64,000 bases of DNA from Shewanella abyssi (lineage in GTDB: Bacteria > Pseudomonadota > Gammaproteobacteria > Enterobacterales > Shewanellaceae). The notes beneath the pieces are model-generated. The model saw only the letters and a program-made list of their open reading frames with translations. It had not been told where the DNA came from and made no database searches. Positions 56,060-64,000 of this stretch are shown here, piece by piece. Made by a program: the position numbers and the translations under genes. Location of the stretch: the NCBI RefSeq assembly GCF_023284025.1, contig NZ_JAKIKR010000003.1:62001-126000 (forward strand), given 5' to 3'. Position 1 is the first letter of the stretch. Each line of letters opens with the position of its first letter.

Positions 56060-56761
56060 ATGAGACTGTTACTGGTTGAAGATGATCTCGCACTGCAAAA
56101 TAATCTAAAGCAACATTTGCTCGCGGCAAACTATACGGTTGATACCGCTGATGACGGTGAGATTGGGCTTTTTCAAGGAAAAGAGTACAACTACGATGCG
56201 GCAATTATTGATGTAGGTTTGCCAAAAATAGACGGTATCGCCCTTATCACTCAACTTCGAGAACTCGCCATTGAGTTTCCTATTCTGATCTTAACCGCTC
56301 GCGATAGCTGGCAAGATAAAGTAGAGGGGTTGGATGCGGGAGCAGACGATTACCTCACTAAACCTTTCCATCCACAGGAGTTGATTGCGCGGCTTAAAGC
56401 CCTCATTCGTCGCAGCGCAGGAAAAGCCAGCCCTGTCATTTGCAATGGTCCTTTTTCACTCAACACCAGCAGCTTAGAACTGACTAAAAATGGCGAAACC
56501 ATTAACCTCAGTGGTTCGGAATACAAGCTTTTTGAGTACTTAATGCTGCATATTGGCGAAGTAAAATCAAAAACAGTACTCACTGAGCATATCTATGATC
56601 AAGATTTTGATCTCGACTCCAATGTTATTGAGGTCTTCATTCGACGGTTACGCAAAAAGCTCGACTCAGACAATAAACTCGGCCTGATTGAAACATTGCG
56701 GGGGCAAGGGTATCGCCTTGCTAAGCTTGAAGCGCTGGTAAAACCAGAAAAACCATCATAG
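56060..56761 (+). CDS. OmpR/PhoP-family response regulator
   Basis: 233 residues. The receiver domain (1-115) has the acidic pocket EDD at 7-9, phosphoacceptor Asp51 (IIDVGLPKIDG), Thr in LTARDSW and Lys in YLTKPF. The C-terminal winged helix (about 125-225) contains SGSEYKLFEYLMLH and SNVIEVFIRRLRKKLDSD. AAGGAA lies 5 nt before ATG 56060, which fixes the start; the frame also opens upstream inside the PepSY gene. The stop overlaps the kinase GTG by one base (TAGTG). It is the likely binder of the direct-repeat boxes at 55532, 55595 and 58301. Confidence 0.93.
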   Translation: MRLLLVEDDLALQNNLKQHLLAANYTVDTADDGEIGLFQGKEYNYDAAIIDVGLPKIDGIALITQLRELAIEFPILILTARDSWQDKVEGLDAGADDYLTKPFHPQELIARLKALIRRSAGKASPVICNGPFSLNTSSLELTKNGETINLSGSEYKLFEYLMLHIGEVKSKTVLTEHIYDQDFDLDSNVIEVFIRRLRKKLDSDNKLGLIETLRGQGYRLAKLEALVKPEKPS

Positions 56762-58239
56762 TGAAGCTCTCAATGAGGTCTTTGCCAAAAGCCCTGCACT
56801 CACTCAAAGCTAGACTTATTGTGAGTGCGCTGCTGCTTATCTTAATATTGATGCCGCTAATTGGTTTCACTCTCAATGATGCTTTTAAGCAACAGGTAAA
56901 AAGCGCATCAATGAATGAACTCAAAGCCTATGTTTATGCCGTTTTGGCTGTTACGGAAGTTAATGCTAGCGGTATTGCAATGCCAGAGGTTCTACTCGAA
57001 AACCAGTTTAATGTTATTCAATCTGGACTCTACGCTACGATAACAACGCCAAATGCTGCCGTCCTTACGGGTAAGAGTAATAACGAGTTTGATGCTAAGT
57101 TTGTTGTAAATCCACAAACACAGCTTAATAACCTCAATAGCAACTCAACGGACACACAAAAAATTGTTTGGCGCTCAGACTCATTGCTGGGTATCGAACT
57201 GCCGAATCAGCTGCCAACGCCGAAAAAAGGTCAAGGTCAATTCAGTGAAATCACCCTCAATGGTCAACCAAATCTAATATACAGTTTCAGTGTGAGTTTT
57301 GAGCTGCCAGGGACAACAGATGATGATAAGCATCTCAATAGTCAATTCCCGATCACAATTCATATCATTAAAGATCAAACGGAGTTTCAATTACAGGTAG
57401 ACCAATTTACTCAGCAACTTTGGCGCTGGTTAATGATCCTTATGGGCTTATTACTAGTGATACAAATGACGTGGCTATGGTGGACCTTAAAGCCTCTTTC
57501 GAGCTTAGAGACCGAACTGAGCGCCATTGAAAATGGCAAAGCAAATCAACTTAATGATGACTACCCAACTGAGCTGCAAGCGGTAGCCCAGCAACTCAAC
57601 ACCTTGCTCAGCACCGAACAAAACCAGCGTAAGCGTTATCGCAATGCATTAGCCGATCTGGCCCATAGCCTTAAAACGCCGCTGGCGGTGATCCAAAGTC
57701 AGGCGGATTTAAGCCCTGAATCGTTAGAACAAGTCAGCCACATTAACCGTATTATTGGTCACCAACTGAAACGTGCGCAATCAGCCGCTGGTAGCGCTTG
57801 GCATCTGGGTATTCCCGTCGTCAGTATTTCAGATAAACTGGTTCGGAATTTGCCAAAAATATACTGCCAACCACTGATAACGATTGAGCAAAATGTTGAC
57901 CGTGACGCCATTTTCAAAGGGGATGAGTCAGACCTTGCTGAGATCCTAGGCAACCTGCTAGATAACGCCTGTAAAGCGGCCTCAAGCAAGGTATTGCTAA
58001 CTGTCACTCAAAATGCTGAGACATTAGTGCTGCAAGTGGAAGATGACGGTAACGGCGTCGATGAAACTTTAAAAGCTCAAATATTCGAGCGCGGCATAAG
58101 GGCCGACTCCTACAAAGTGGGTCACGGGATCGGACTCGCCATAGTGCGTGACTTGGTCGACAGCTACCATGGAGAGCTATCGATTGCTCAATCCCCTCTA
58201 TTGGGTGGTGCCTGTTTTACTATTAATTTTAAATACTAA
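56761..58239 (+). CDS. PhoQ-like sensor histidine kinase
   Basis: A 492-residue inner-membrane kinase with TM1 (about 18-40) and TM2 (about 218-240) bracketing a 180-residue periplasmic sensor. The HAMP/linker is followed by the H-box ALADLAHSLKTPLAVIQSQ with His302, a sequence close to PhoQ. The ATPase domain has NLLDNACKAA (N box), VEDDGNGVD (G1) and GHGIGLAIVRDLVDSYHG (G2). It should phosphorylate the preceding regulator. The periplasmic sensor is not obviously acidic like that of PhoQ, so the signal is unknown. GTG start, coupled to the regulator gene. Confidence 0.93.
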   Translation: MKLSMRSLPKALHSLKARLIVSALLLILILMPLIGFTLNDAFKQQVKSASMNELKAYVYAVLAVTEVNASGIAMPEVLLENQFNVIQSGLYATITTPNAAVLTGKSNNEFDAKFVVNPQTQLNNLNSNSTDTQKIVWRSDSLLGIELPNQLPTPKKGQGQFSEITLNGQPNLIYSFSVSFELPGTTDDDKHLNSQFPITIHIIKDQTEFQLQVDQFTQQLWRWLMILMGLLLVIQMTWLWWTLKPLSSLETELSAIENGKANQLNDDYPTELQAVAQQLNTLLSTEQNQRKRYRNALADLAHSLKTPLAVIQSQADLSPESLEQVSHINRIIGHQLKRAQSAAGSAWHLGIPVVSISDKLVRNLPKIYCQPLITIEQNVDRDAIFKGDESDLAEILGNLLDNACKAASSKVLLTVTQNAETLVLQVEDDGNGVDETLKAQIFERGIRADSYKVGHGIGLAIVRDLVDSYHGELSIAQSPLLGGACFTINFKY

Positions 58240-58300
58240 AAATCTATACCCAAGCAACTAGGTTATAGAAGCGTCACCCCATAATCTGTGTTTTTCAGCT

Positions 58301-58319
58301 TTCAGCTTCTGTTCATCTT
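58301..58319 (+). promoter_or_regulatory. PhoP-type direct-repeat box (site C)
   Basis: TTCAGCTT-CTG-TTCATCTT, 8 bp before a perfect -10 (TATAAT, 58328-58333), upstream of the DUF3300 gene. Same layout as sites A and B. Confidence 0.78.
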
Positions 58320-58327
58320 CGCCTTCC

Positions 58328-58333
58328 TATAAT
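58328..58333 (+). promoter_or_regulatory. -10 element of the DUF3300 gene
   Basis: A perfect TATAAT, 8 bp after box C and 33 bp before the ATG. No -35 is needed if the box is an activator site overlapping that position. Confidence 0.7.
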
Positions 58334-58365
58334 GACCCTATCGTCAATTATCGATAGGAAAGCAG

Positions 58366-59658
58366 ATGAATATTTTCAAACAATGCTGTTGCTTGTCTCT
58401 GGTTATCATTTTGCAATGGCTAACGCCAACGAGCAGCTACGCAGAAGATTTTAATAGTGCGGAACAAACTCAACTGAGTGAGGGCGAGTTAGCACAGATG
58501 CTAGCGCCAATTGCACTCTATCCCGACAGTTTGCTCACCCATATTTTGATTGCCTCGACCTACCCTCTAGAAGTGGTAGAAGCCCAGCGCTGGCAACAAA
58601 AACATCAGCAACTGAGTACTGAAAATCAAGTCAGCAAAGCTGAAGCGATGCAATGGGATCCGAGTGTGACCGCCTTAGTCGCTTTTCCTAACGTGTTACA
58701 AAAATTGAGTGAAGATCTGCAATGGACTCAAGGACTCGGCGATGCATTTTTACAAAATGAGGCTCAGGTGCTAGCCAGTATTCAAACACTGCGTTTGCAA
58801 GCAGATAATGCTAGTAACCTTGATGATATGGAAAATATGCAGGTAACTCGTATCAATAACCAGATTGTTATTGAACCGGTTACAAAGGAGGTGGTGTACG
58901 TGCCCTATTATGACCCGAGGGTCGTCTATGGCAATTGGTATTGGTATAACTACCCTCCTGTTTACTGGGCAATGTATCCTGGTTATGTCAGACCCAGCTA
59001 TGGTCATTTTTACTGGCATAGCGGCGTTCACATTAGTTTTAACTACTATTTCAGCGCGTTTAGCTGGCACAACCACCGTGTAGTGGTGGTGCACCATAAG
59101 AATTCACACCACTATCGCCATCATGGCCGGATTGTCACCAGTCACGGCGCCAAGCGTTGGGCACACAAACCACAGCACAGACGCGGTGTGGCTTATAGTA
59201 ATACTGCCTTGAGACACAAATACAACAGTCATAGCCCGAGCCGAGCTCACAGTAAGGTGGTTAGAAGTCAGAAAACGGCTCAGGTAAATAAAAGCCGTGA
59301 AATGCAATTTACCAATAAGCTGAAGCAACAACCCGCCCAGCGTAATACTCACTATGCCAACGGCAGACCGGTAAAGAGCCATCAGCCAGCTAAGAGCCAT
59401 CAGCAGGTAAAGAGCCGTCAGCCCGCTAAGAGTCATCAGCAGGTAAAGAGCCATCAACAGGTGAAGAGCCGTCAGCCTCAGCCCGCTAAGAGTCATCAAC
59501 AGGCTAAGAGCCACCAGCAGGTGAAGAGCCGTCAGCCCGCTAAGAGTCATCAACAGGTTAAGAGTCATCAACCAGTAAAGAGCCATCAGCAAGTGAAGAG
59601 CCCACAACAGGTCCGCAGCAGCTCAAAAACGGCTCATCACAAACAAAGAAGAGATTAA
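58366..59658 (+). CDS. DUF3300 protein with Lys/His/Gln repeat tail
   Basis: 430 residues. A signal peptide (ending SSYA-ED) is followed by the DUF3300 domain (about 35-185): LAPIALYPDSLLTHILIASTYPLEVVEAQRW and VTKEVVYVPYYDPRVVYGNWYW. The next 80 residues are rich in Tyr, Trp and His. From about residue 337 on, the chain consists of 5-residue repeats of the type V-K-S-H-Q / A-K-S-R-Q, strongly basic. GATAGGAAAGCAG gives a moderate Shine-Dalgarno. Family function is unknown. The shared promoter box links it to the adjacent two-component system. Confidence 0.85.
   Translation: MNIFKQCCCLSLVIILQWLTPTSSYAEDFNSAEQTQLSEGELAQMLAPIALYPDSLLTHILIASTYPLEVVEAQRWQQKHQQLSTENQVSKAEAMQWDPSVTALVAFPNVLQKLSEDLQWTQGLGDAFLQNEAQVLASIQTLRLQADNASNLDDMENMQVTRINNQIVIEPVTKEVVYVPYYDPRVVYGNWYWYNYPPVYWAMYPGYVRPSYGHFYWHSGVHISFNYYFSAFSWHNHRVVVVHHKNSHHYRHHGRIVTSHGAKRWAHKPQHRRGVAYSNTALRHKYNSHSPSRAHSKVVRSQKTAQVNKSREMQFTNKLKQQPAQRNTHYANGRPVKSHQPAKSHQQVKSRQPAKSHQQVKSHQQVKSRQPQPAKSHQQAKSHQQVKSRQPAKSHQQVKSHQPVKSHQQVKSPQQVRSSSKTAHHKQRRD
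59370..59615 (+). repeat. 15-bp tandem repeat coding for KSHQ-type pentapeptides
   Basis: Repeated units of the form GTAAAGAGCCATCAG encode VKSHQ, AKSHQ, VKSRQ and AKSRQ. The tract occupies the C-terminal end of the DUF3300 gene and should be prone to length change. Confidence 0.9.
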
Positions 59659-59680
59659 GATAGAGATAGAGATAGATAGT
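59658..59680. repeat. GATAGA microsatellite
   Basis: About three and a half copies of AGATAG directly after the DUF3300 stop. Confidence 0.7.
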
Positions 59681-59698
59681 GGGATATATTCTGACGCA

Positions 59699-59728
59699 AC
59701 TCCATAGACGATATTCAGTCTATGGAGT
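59699..59728. terminator. Hairpin between convergent genes
   Basis: A perfect 11-bp stem ACTCCATAGAC / GTCTATGGAGT with an 8-nt loop, between the DUF3300 and the LRR-kinase genes. The T run is weak. Confidence 0.6.
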
Positions 59729-59747
59729 AAACAGTTTGCTCCTCTAG

Positions 59748-61124
59748 CTAATCACTAACGACTGTAGCTGTCAGCTTATTTTGGAGGGCATTAAGCGATG
59801 CGAAAATGTCACTAAAACGTGGCCGAAGTGACAAATCAGTCTGTAGACAATCTTGGCTGAGCAGCTTCAATTCAGCAGTCAAATGATACTGGTCATCTTG
59901 CTGCGCTAATCTGTTTTCAACCAGATCTTCAATAAGGCAAGCAAACGCCCTAATTTCGACACTCTCCATCGCCTCTTTTTGTAACTCAGGCAACTTATTT
60001 AAGTTGGACGAGGCACCAAAATCACCGAAGAGCATCGATCCTTGATGATTTATCATCGTGTTATGCGCATACACATCACCATGACTTACGCCATTTCGGT
60101 GTAAATGAGTCATGGTATCAGCCATTTGAGTCAGCACAGATAACACTTGTGGTAAGCCAAGCTCTTCGCCTTTGACAAAAGTGTCTCTAGTGCAAGTATC
60201 CAGCGATGGCGGTAAGCCTAGGTTAGAAAATGAACTAGGAATGAGCTCCATCACCAGCCCAAGTTGCTCAGCTTGATTAATTTGAGCAACCACTTTAATC
60301 AAATTGTGATGTTTTCCGGCTTGTAAACAACACGTCAGCTCATCACCTGGGTAACCATCACTGGTCACCTCACCTTTAAACAGCTTCACGGCAATATTGC
60401 GACTGGAACCGTAAAGTGACTCGGGTTGCTTCAACCATTTTCCGCTATAAATGACGCCGGACGCCCCTTGGCCAATCACTTGACCGAGCTCTATAGCTGT
60501 TAATGCAACGGATTGCATCTGCTGCACTGGTGGCTCAGAGCTTATCGCTGTGCTCACGCCCTCTCTACTCAGCGGATTGCCATCAAGTGCTAACCACGCA
60601 AGCTTTGGCAATTGAAATAGCCAATCAGGCAACTGAGAAAAGTTATTGGCGGATAGTCGTGCTAGTTCTAAATTGCTGCAATTGGCCATGCTTACAGGCA
60701 AAGCACTAAGCTTATTGCCCGCGAGTGCCAATTTTTGTAATCGATGTAAGGATCCCATATCCTCAGGTAACGATTCAATCTGATTATCTGTCAAAATTAA
60801 CCAGCGAGTTTGTCGCGGCAATGTACCTGCCGCCACAGCTTTAAGCTTGTTGGACTTAAAACTTATCATCTCTAAACGAGGACAAGCCGCTATGGCTGCT
60901 GGGATCTGTTCAAACTGATTGTTGGTCAGGAACAACAGCTTTAGTTGCTGTAAACGTGCAAAATCACTGGGAAGTTCAGTTAACAGGTTATCCGAAAGGT
61001 CTAACACCTCTAAGGTCTCTGCAAGTGAAAAAATAGCCTCAGGAAATACGTTTAAGTTCTCTGCCAGGGTTAGTCGTTTAGTGCCTTTTAGTTCGCCTGA
61101 AGTTAACTGTGCCAATGTTTGCAA
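59748..61124 (-). CDS. LRR-Ser/Thr protein kinase fusion
   Basis: 458 residues, cytoplasmic. Residues about 15-195 are seven leucine-rich repeats of the short bacterial type (LEVLDLSDNLLTELPSDF, LKLLFLTNNQFEQIP, LQKLALAGNKLSALP). A Hanks-type kinase follows (about 210-450): glycine loop IGQGASGVIY, catalytic Lys in AVKLFKG, catalytic loop HGDVYAHN and DFG. The loop has H-G-D in place of H-R-D, as in kinases without Arg-dependent activation. Start TTG with AAGGG 13 nt upstream. LRRs usually bind protein partners. Target unknown. Confidence 0.85.
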   Translation of the reverse strand: MQTLAQLTSGELKGTKRLTLAENLNVFPEAIFSLAETLEVLDLSDNLLTELPSDFARLQQLKLLFLTNNQFEQIPAAIAACPRLEMISFKSNKLKAVAAGTLPRQTRWLILTDNQIESLPEDMGSLHRLQKLALAGNKLSALPVSMANCSNLELARLSANNFSQLPDWLFQLPKLAWLALDGNPLSREGVSTAISSEPPVQQMQSVALTAIELGQVIGQGASGVIYSGKWLKQPESLYGSSRNIAVKLFKGEVTSDGYPGDELTCCLQAGKHHNLIKVVAQINQAEQLGLVMELIPSSFSNLGLPPSLDTCTRDTFVKGEELGLPQVLSVLTQMADTMTHLHRNGVSHGDVYAHNTMINHQGSMLFGDFGASSNLNKLPELQKEAMESVEIRAFACLIEDLVENRLAQQDDQYHLTAELKLLSQDCLQTDLSLRPRFSDIFASLNALQNKLTATVVSD

Positions 61125-61383
61125 AATCTACTGCCCTTCCTAATATTGATAATCGAATACTCAAAAAGGCGGCAATGGTAATACATCCGAGAAAAATGAG
61201 AAAGTGACGATTAACAAGCTGGTAAATAACCATCGCCCAGGCTGAACCGTATTTAGGTCGAGTTACCATGAAAAACATAACGCATCGACAATGTTGCCGC
61301 ACTACTCAAGCTGTCTAACCTCCTCCCGAGTAACGTTCAACTTGGGCAACGGCTAGATGAAGCACAGCTACAGGCAACACCAA
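61125..61383. other. Intergenic region without a gene
   Basis: About 260 bp between the DUF599 gene and the LRR-kinase gene. A 74-codon minus-strand frame (61078-61302) overlaps the kinase start and has no ribosome binding site or domain. Confidence 0.5.
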
Positions 61384-62106
61384 TTACGATGAATACTTAA
61401 TCTTACGCTCCGCTTTCAGGATCTCTTGGCCTGCAGTTATCGCAATAACTGCTTTTGATTTGAATTCACGTCGATACAAGGTCACGACGACAAATATACT
61501 GGCAGCAATAAGCAGTAACGGATGAAAGAACCAACAAAGCGCTGCCATGGAAAAATAGTAACAGCGCAAGCCGTAATTGTAGGAGTGAGCGGCTTGGTCT
61601 TGCACCACAGCCATCTGTTTTGCATAGCTACGCAGGTTTTCATTACGCCCCTCTTCATCATAAGGCGCTGCACCAATCATCACATTAAGGAATCCATATT
61701 GGCGCATCGACCAAGTAAATTGGAAAAAAGCCATGATGAAGATAAAGGTTAACACTCCCAATTTAACTTGCACCAGAGCATGATTGGGATCCGCAGCATA
61801 GGGGATGGTTGCAATAACCGCTTCTAAGCGTTCCACCTGAGCAAAGAGGGTTAATACACCCGCAAGCACTAACATGGTCGTAGAAGCAAAAAATGAGATG
61901 TTGCGTTCAAGGTTGGCTAGTAACGCAGCTTCACCCACTCTGATCTCGCGGCTGATGAGCTCATACATCCAGTGAATACGATGCTGATGCAAACAACGGG
62001 CAATACAATTGGTGGTTTTCGCTTTACCTTTAGCAAAACGAGCATAGCCTACCCAACTAAAAACAAAGATCATAATGGCAATAATATCTAATACAGAAAT
62101 AGTCAT
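61384..62106 (-). CDS. DUF599 family inner-membrane protein
   Basis: 240 residues with about four membrane segments: residues 6-22, 72-95, 112-130 and 185-215. The family signature WMYELISREIRVGEAALLANLERNISFFASTTMLVLAG follows a basic loop, and FTWSMRQYGFLNVMIGAAP lies between TM3 and TM4. Function is unknown. GAGAAC lies 5 nt before the ATG. It is on the same strand as the YbaM-like gene 50 bp upstream, possibly one transcript. Confidence 0.82.
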   Translation of the reverse strand: MTISVLDIIAIMIFVFSWVGYARFAKGKAKTTNCIARCLHQHRIHWMYELISREIRVGEAALLANLERNISFFASTTMLVLAGVLTLFAQVERLEAVIATIPYAADPNHALVQVKLGVLTFIFIMAFFQFTWSMRQYGFLNVMIGAAPYDEEGRNENLRSYAKQMAVVQDQAAHSYNYGLRCYYFSMAALCWFFHPLLLIAASIFVVVTLYRREFKSKAVIAITAGQEILKAERKIKYSS

Positions 62107-62156
62107 AACGTTCTCATAAGCCGCGGATTATAAATAAAGAGGTAAAATAAATATCA

Positions 62157-62327
62157 TCAAGTTTTTGGTTTTAGCTTATTTTCGAGATCTGAACTCACGA
62201 TTTTTAACGCTGCCAAGGCAACTTCAGGTGCAATATTATTTGATTCGAGGAGCACGATAAGATCCACCGCCAATTTAACTTCCGCAGGCGCAGCTGCCAA
62301 GCCTAATTCATTATTACCGTCACTCAC
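62157..62327 (-). CDS. YbaM-like small protein (DUF2496)
   Basis: 56 residues from GTG 62327, which has GAGG 7 nt upstream; the frame opens earlier at 62348. The core PAEVKLAVDLIVLLESNNIA closely resembles E. coli YbaM, a small cytoplasmic protein of unknown function. The C-terminus is Lys-rich (DLENKLKPKT). Confidence 0.78.
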   Translation of the reverse strand: MSDGNNELGLAAAPAEVKLAVDLIVLLESNNIAPEVALAALKIVSSDLENKLKPKT

Positions 62328-62649
62328 ACATTCGCCTCTTCGATTCAACGCCTACCTAAAGAAGTTTTAGATAGATCTCATCAATAAGCGACACGCGCTT
62401 ATCCGCTAATAAGTTATTCTATCGTGATTGGAATTAAAAAACAGCTTTGATGAAAGTGAAGCAGCTCATCAATATTCAGCTTGTATTAACATCAACCTGA
62501 ACTCCCCCTGTGGCAGGATAGACAATAAAGTTACAGGGCTTCATTTGAGGTAAGTCATCGTTAACGTTCACATGGGAAAATGGCTTGCCATATATAGCGA
62601 TTAAATACAGCTTGCCTCGCTGCACAACGAAGTCATGATCTCATGCCCC
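62328..62649. other. Intergenic region with a possible coding remnant
   Basis: AT-rich, 320 bp. The only notable item is a minus-strand open stretch at 62476-62640. Confidence 0.5.
62476..62640 (-). pseudogene. Possible coding remnant
   Basis: 54 open codons between two stops. The translation contains KLYLIAIYGKPFSHVNVND and CNFIVYPATGGVQVDVN, which looks like real protein and not random sequence. The only internal start is a GTG at 62625 without a ribosome binding site. No family recognised. Confidence 0.3.
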
Positions 62650-64000
62650 TTAGTTTGTGTCAGGAGACTGAGCCAATACTTCAAACAACGTTTGTTTTTC
62701 TAGTGGTTTATGAAAGAAGTATCCTTGGATAAAGTCGACCTCTTTCTCATTGACAAAAGCCAGTTGCAGATGGCTTTCAACGCCTTCGACCGTAACCTTT
62801 AAGTTCAATGCCCTACTCAACGCAACAATCGCCGTCACCAGAGTTGCCTGTTTCTTGTCATTTACGTCACGAATAAAGCTTTTATCGATCTTAATAATTT
62901 CGACGGGAAAGTCACTTAAGTAGGATAGTGATGAATAGCCGGTACCGAAGTCATCAATGGCAATTCGAATTCCAAGTTCTTGCAACTGGCTTAAGGATTT
63001 GATTAAGTGCACCTGCTCGTTCATCAACAAAGACTCGGTGATCTCCAAGGTTAATTTGTGGAATGGGAAACCATTTGGGCATATTTCATTACCCATATCA
63101 ACGATTGAACTGATCAAACTACCTTGTAGATCATGGGAGCAAAACTCAAATGTCGATACGTTAATTGACATCCCTATATCCAAGCCTAGCGCTTCTAGTT
63201 CAAGCAAAGTTTTCATCGCCTCAAAGCGTACCCAACGGCCAAGTTCGATGATTAATCCACTTGCTTCTGCAGCTGGAATAAACTCATCAGGCCTAACTAA
63301 CTTGCCTTCATGTCGCCAACGGACAAGCGCTTCGACATGCAGAATTTTATGTTGCTTGGCACACACTATTGGTTGGTAATGTAGTTCAAATGCATTGTTG
63401 TCAAGCGCAAGTTTAAGTGCATTATAAAGCTCGGCAGTTCTCTCAGCATCTAATTGCATCTGCTCAGTAAAGAAATGAAACTGATTGCGGCCACTCTTCT
63501 TAGCAGAAAACAGCGCTTGATCGGCACAGTTCAACAGTTGCTCTAAGTTACCAGCATCTTGCGGGAAACAAGCAATGCCGGCACTCAATTGGGTGAATAC
63601 TCGTTGATGGCTGTGCAACTGGTACTCTTTTGAAACGACTTCATTTAACTGCATAGCGATATTAGAAATCACTTCAGGGCGCACTTCGTCAGGGATAATG
63701 AGGGCAAACTCATCGCCACCCAAACGCCCCAAAATATCTTGCTCACCAAGGCAGCTTTTGATTCGATCCGCCACTTGAGTGAGCACTTGATCGCCCAACT
63801 CATGACCTAAGCTGTCATTTATCTGTTTAAAATTATCTAAATCCATCAAGATAAAACTAAAACCAGCGCTGGAGCCTAATTTGGACAAATTAATTTGTTG
63901 CTCTATCTTCTCAAAGAGATGCGGTCGATTAGCCAGTTCAGTCAAAGGGTCAAATTTAGCTTGATGATGGATAATGTCAGCGGCTGTTTTTCTCTCAGTA
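62650..64000 (-). CDS. GGDEF-EAL domain protein, 5' truncated
   Basis: The frame is open to the window end (residues ERKTAADIIHHQAKFDPLTELANR precede the TTG at 63945), so the N-terminal sensor part is missing. The GGDEF domain has an intact GRLGGDEF loop, but the I-site Arg is replaced (GEQD). The EAL domain keeps its key motifs: HVEALVRW, ESLLMNE, and DDFGTGYSSLSYL, so c-di-GMP phosphodiesterase activity is likely. It is the second c-di-GMP enzyme in the window. Confidence 0.92.
   Translation of the reverse strand, partial: TERKTAADIIHHQAKFDPLTELANRPHLFEKIEQQINLSKLGSSAGFSFILMDLDNFKQINDSLGHELGDQVLTQVADRIKSCLGEQDILGRLGGDEFALIIPDEVRPEVISNIAMQLNEVVSKEYQLHSHQRVFTQLSAGIACFPQDAGNLEQLLNCADQALFSAKKSGRNQFHFFTEQMQLDAERTAELYNALKLALDNNAFELHYQPIVCAKQHKILHVEALVRWRHEGKLVRPDEFIPAAEASGLIIELGRWVRFEAMKTLLELEALGLDIGMSINVSTFEFCSHDLQGSLISSIVDMGNEICPNGFPFHKLTLEITESLLMNEQVHLIKSLSQLQELGIRIAIDDFGTGYSSLSYLSDFPVEIIKIDKSFIRDVNDKKQATLVTAIVALSRALNLKVTVEGVESHLQLAFVNEKEVDFIQGYFFHKPLEKQTLFEVLAQSPDTN

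Noticed and set aside
59370..59615. Long minus-strand open frame (LMTLSGLTALHLLMAL type) opposite the DUF3300 repeats
   Set aside because: It is a by-product of the tandem repeat on the other strand; its sequence is a simple periodic shadow.
61078..61302. 74-codon minus-strand frame with a hydrophobic stretch
   Set aside because: It overlaps the start of the LRR-kinase gene and has no ribosome binding site or family match.

Overview
The window is a chromosomal segment of a marine gammaproteobacterium, very probably a Shewanella. The inference rests on a complete polyunsaturated fatty acid (EPA-type) synthase locus (pfaE, then pfaR-pfaA-pfaB-pfaC-pfaD), on neighbours such as syd, queF, a YbaM-like gene and rhlE, and on moderate GC with AT-rich intergenic regions. 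No tRNA, rRNA or CRISPR array was found. Genus and product assignments come from reading motifs, not from a database search.

Layout. 1-2400: the end of a zinc-ribbon gene, syd and queF. 2424-5532: pfaE (phosphopantetheinyl transferase) and an EF-G-like GTPase on the minus strand. 5533-9852: a TonB-dependent receptor gene sitting between two 67-bp direct repeats, which looks like an insertion between the two arms of the pfa locus. 9853-29143: pfaR, pfaA, pfaB and pfaC, each overlapping the next by one base, then pfaD after a gap holding a structured repeat. PfaA carries KS, AT, six tandem ACPs, KR and a DH-like domain; PfaB an AT; PfaC KS, a chain-length-factor-like KS and two FabA-like DH domains; PfaD an FMN enoyl reductase. 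PfaE arms the ACPs and PfaR is the likely activator.

29150-34190 is an accessory, decaying region. It holds a second copy of the structured repeat, a diverged remnant of the 3' end of pfaD, a broken methyltransferase, a GNAT fragment and several small genes (secreted protein, tautomerase-like, GNAT, XRE regulator). 34187-40000 is one very long minus-strand reading frame. It appears to be two genes, a GlyGly-CTERM surface protein with InlB-type repeats and a small outer-membrane barrel, joined through a 7-A homopolymer.

40450-54190 holds a CHASE4-GGDEF diguanylate cyclase, an LpxR-like lipid A deacylase, a lipoprotein, a MITE-like element, a penicillin-acylase-family hydrolase, a zinc-ribbon protein, rhlE, a TPR protein, an M20 amidohydrolase and a Fur-box-preceded siderophore receptor. 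54610-59658 contains a PhoP/PhoQ-like two-component system with a PepSY gene, flanked by a GlyGly-CTERM-like surface protein gene and a DUF3300 gene. All three promoters share the same direct-repeat box exactly 8 bp before a -10 element, so this looks like a small local regulon. The window ends with an LRR-kinase fusion, a DUF599 membrane protein, a YbaM-like protein and a GGDEF-EAL protein cut by the window edge.
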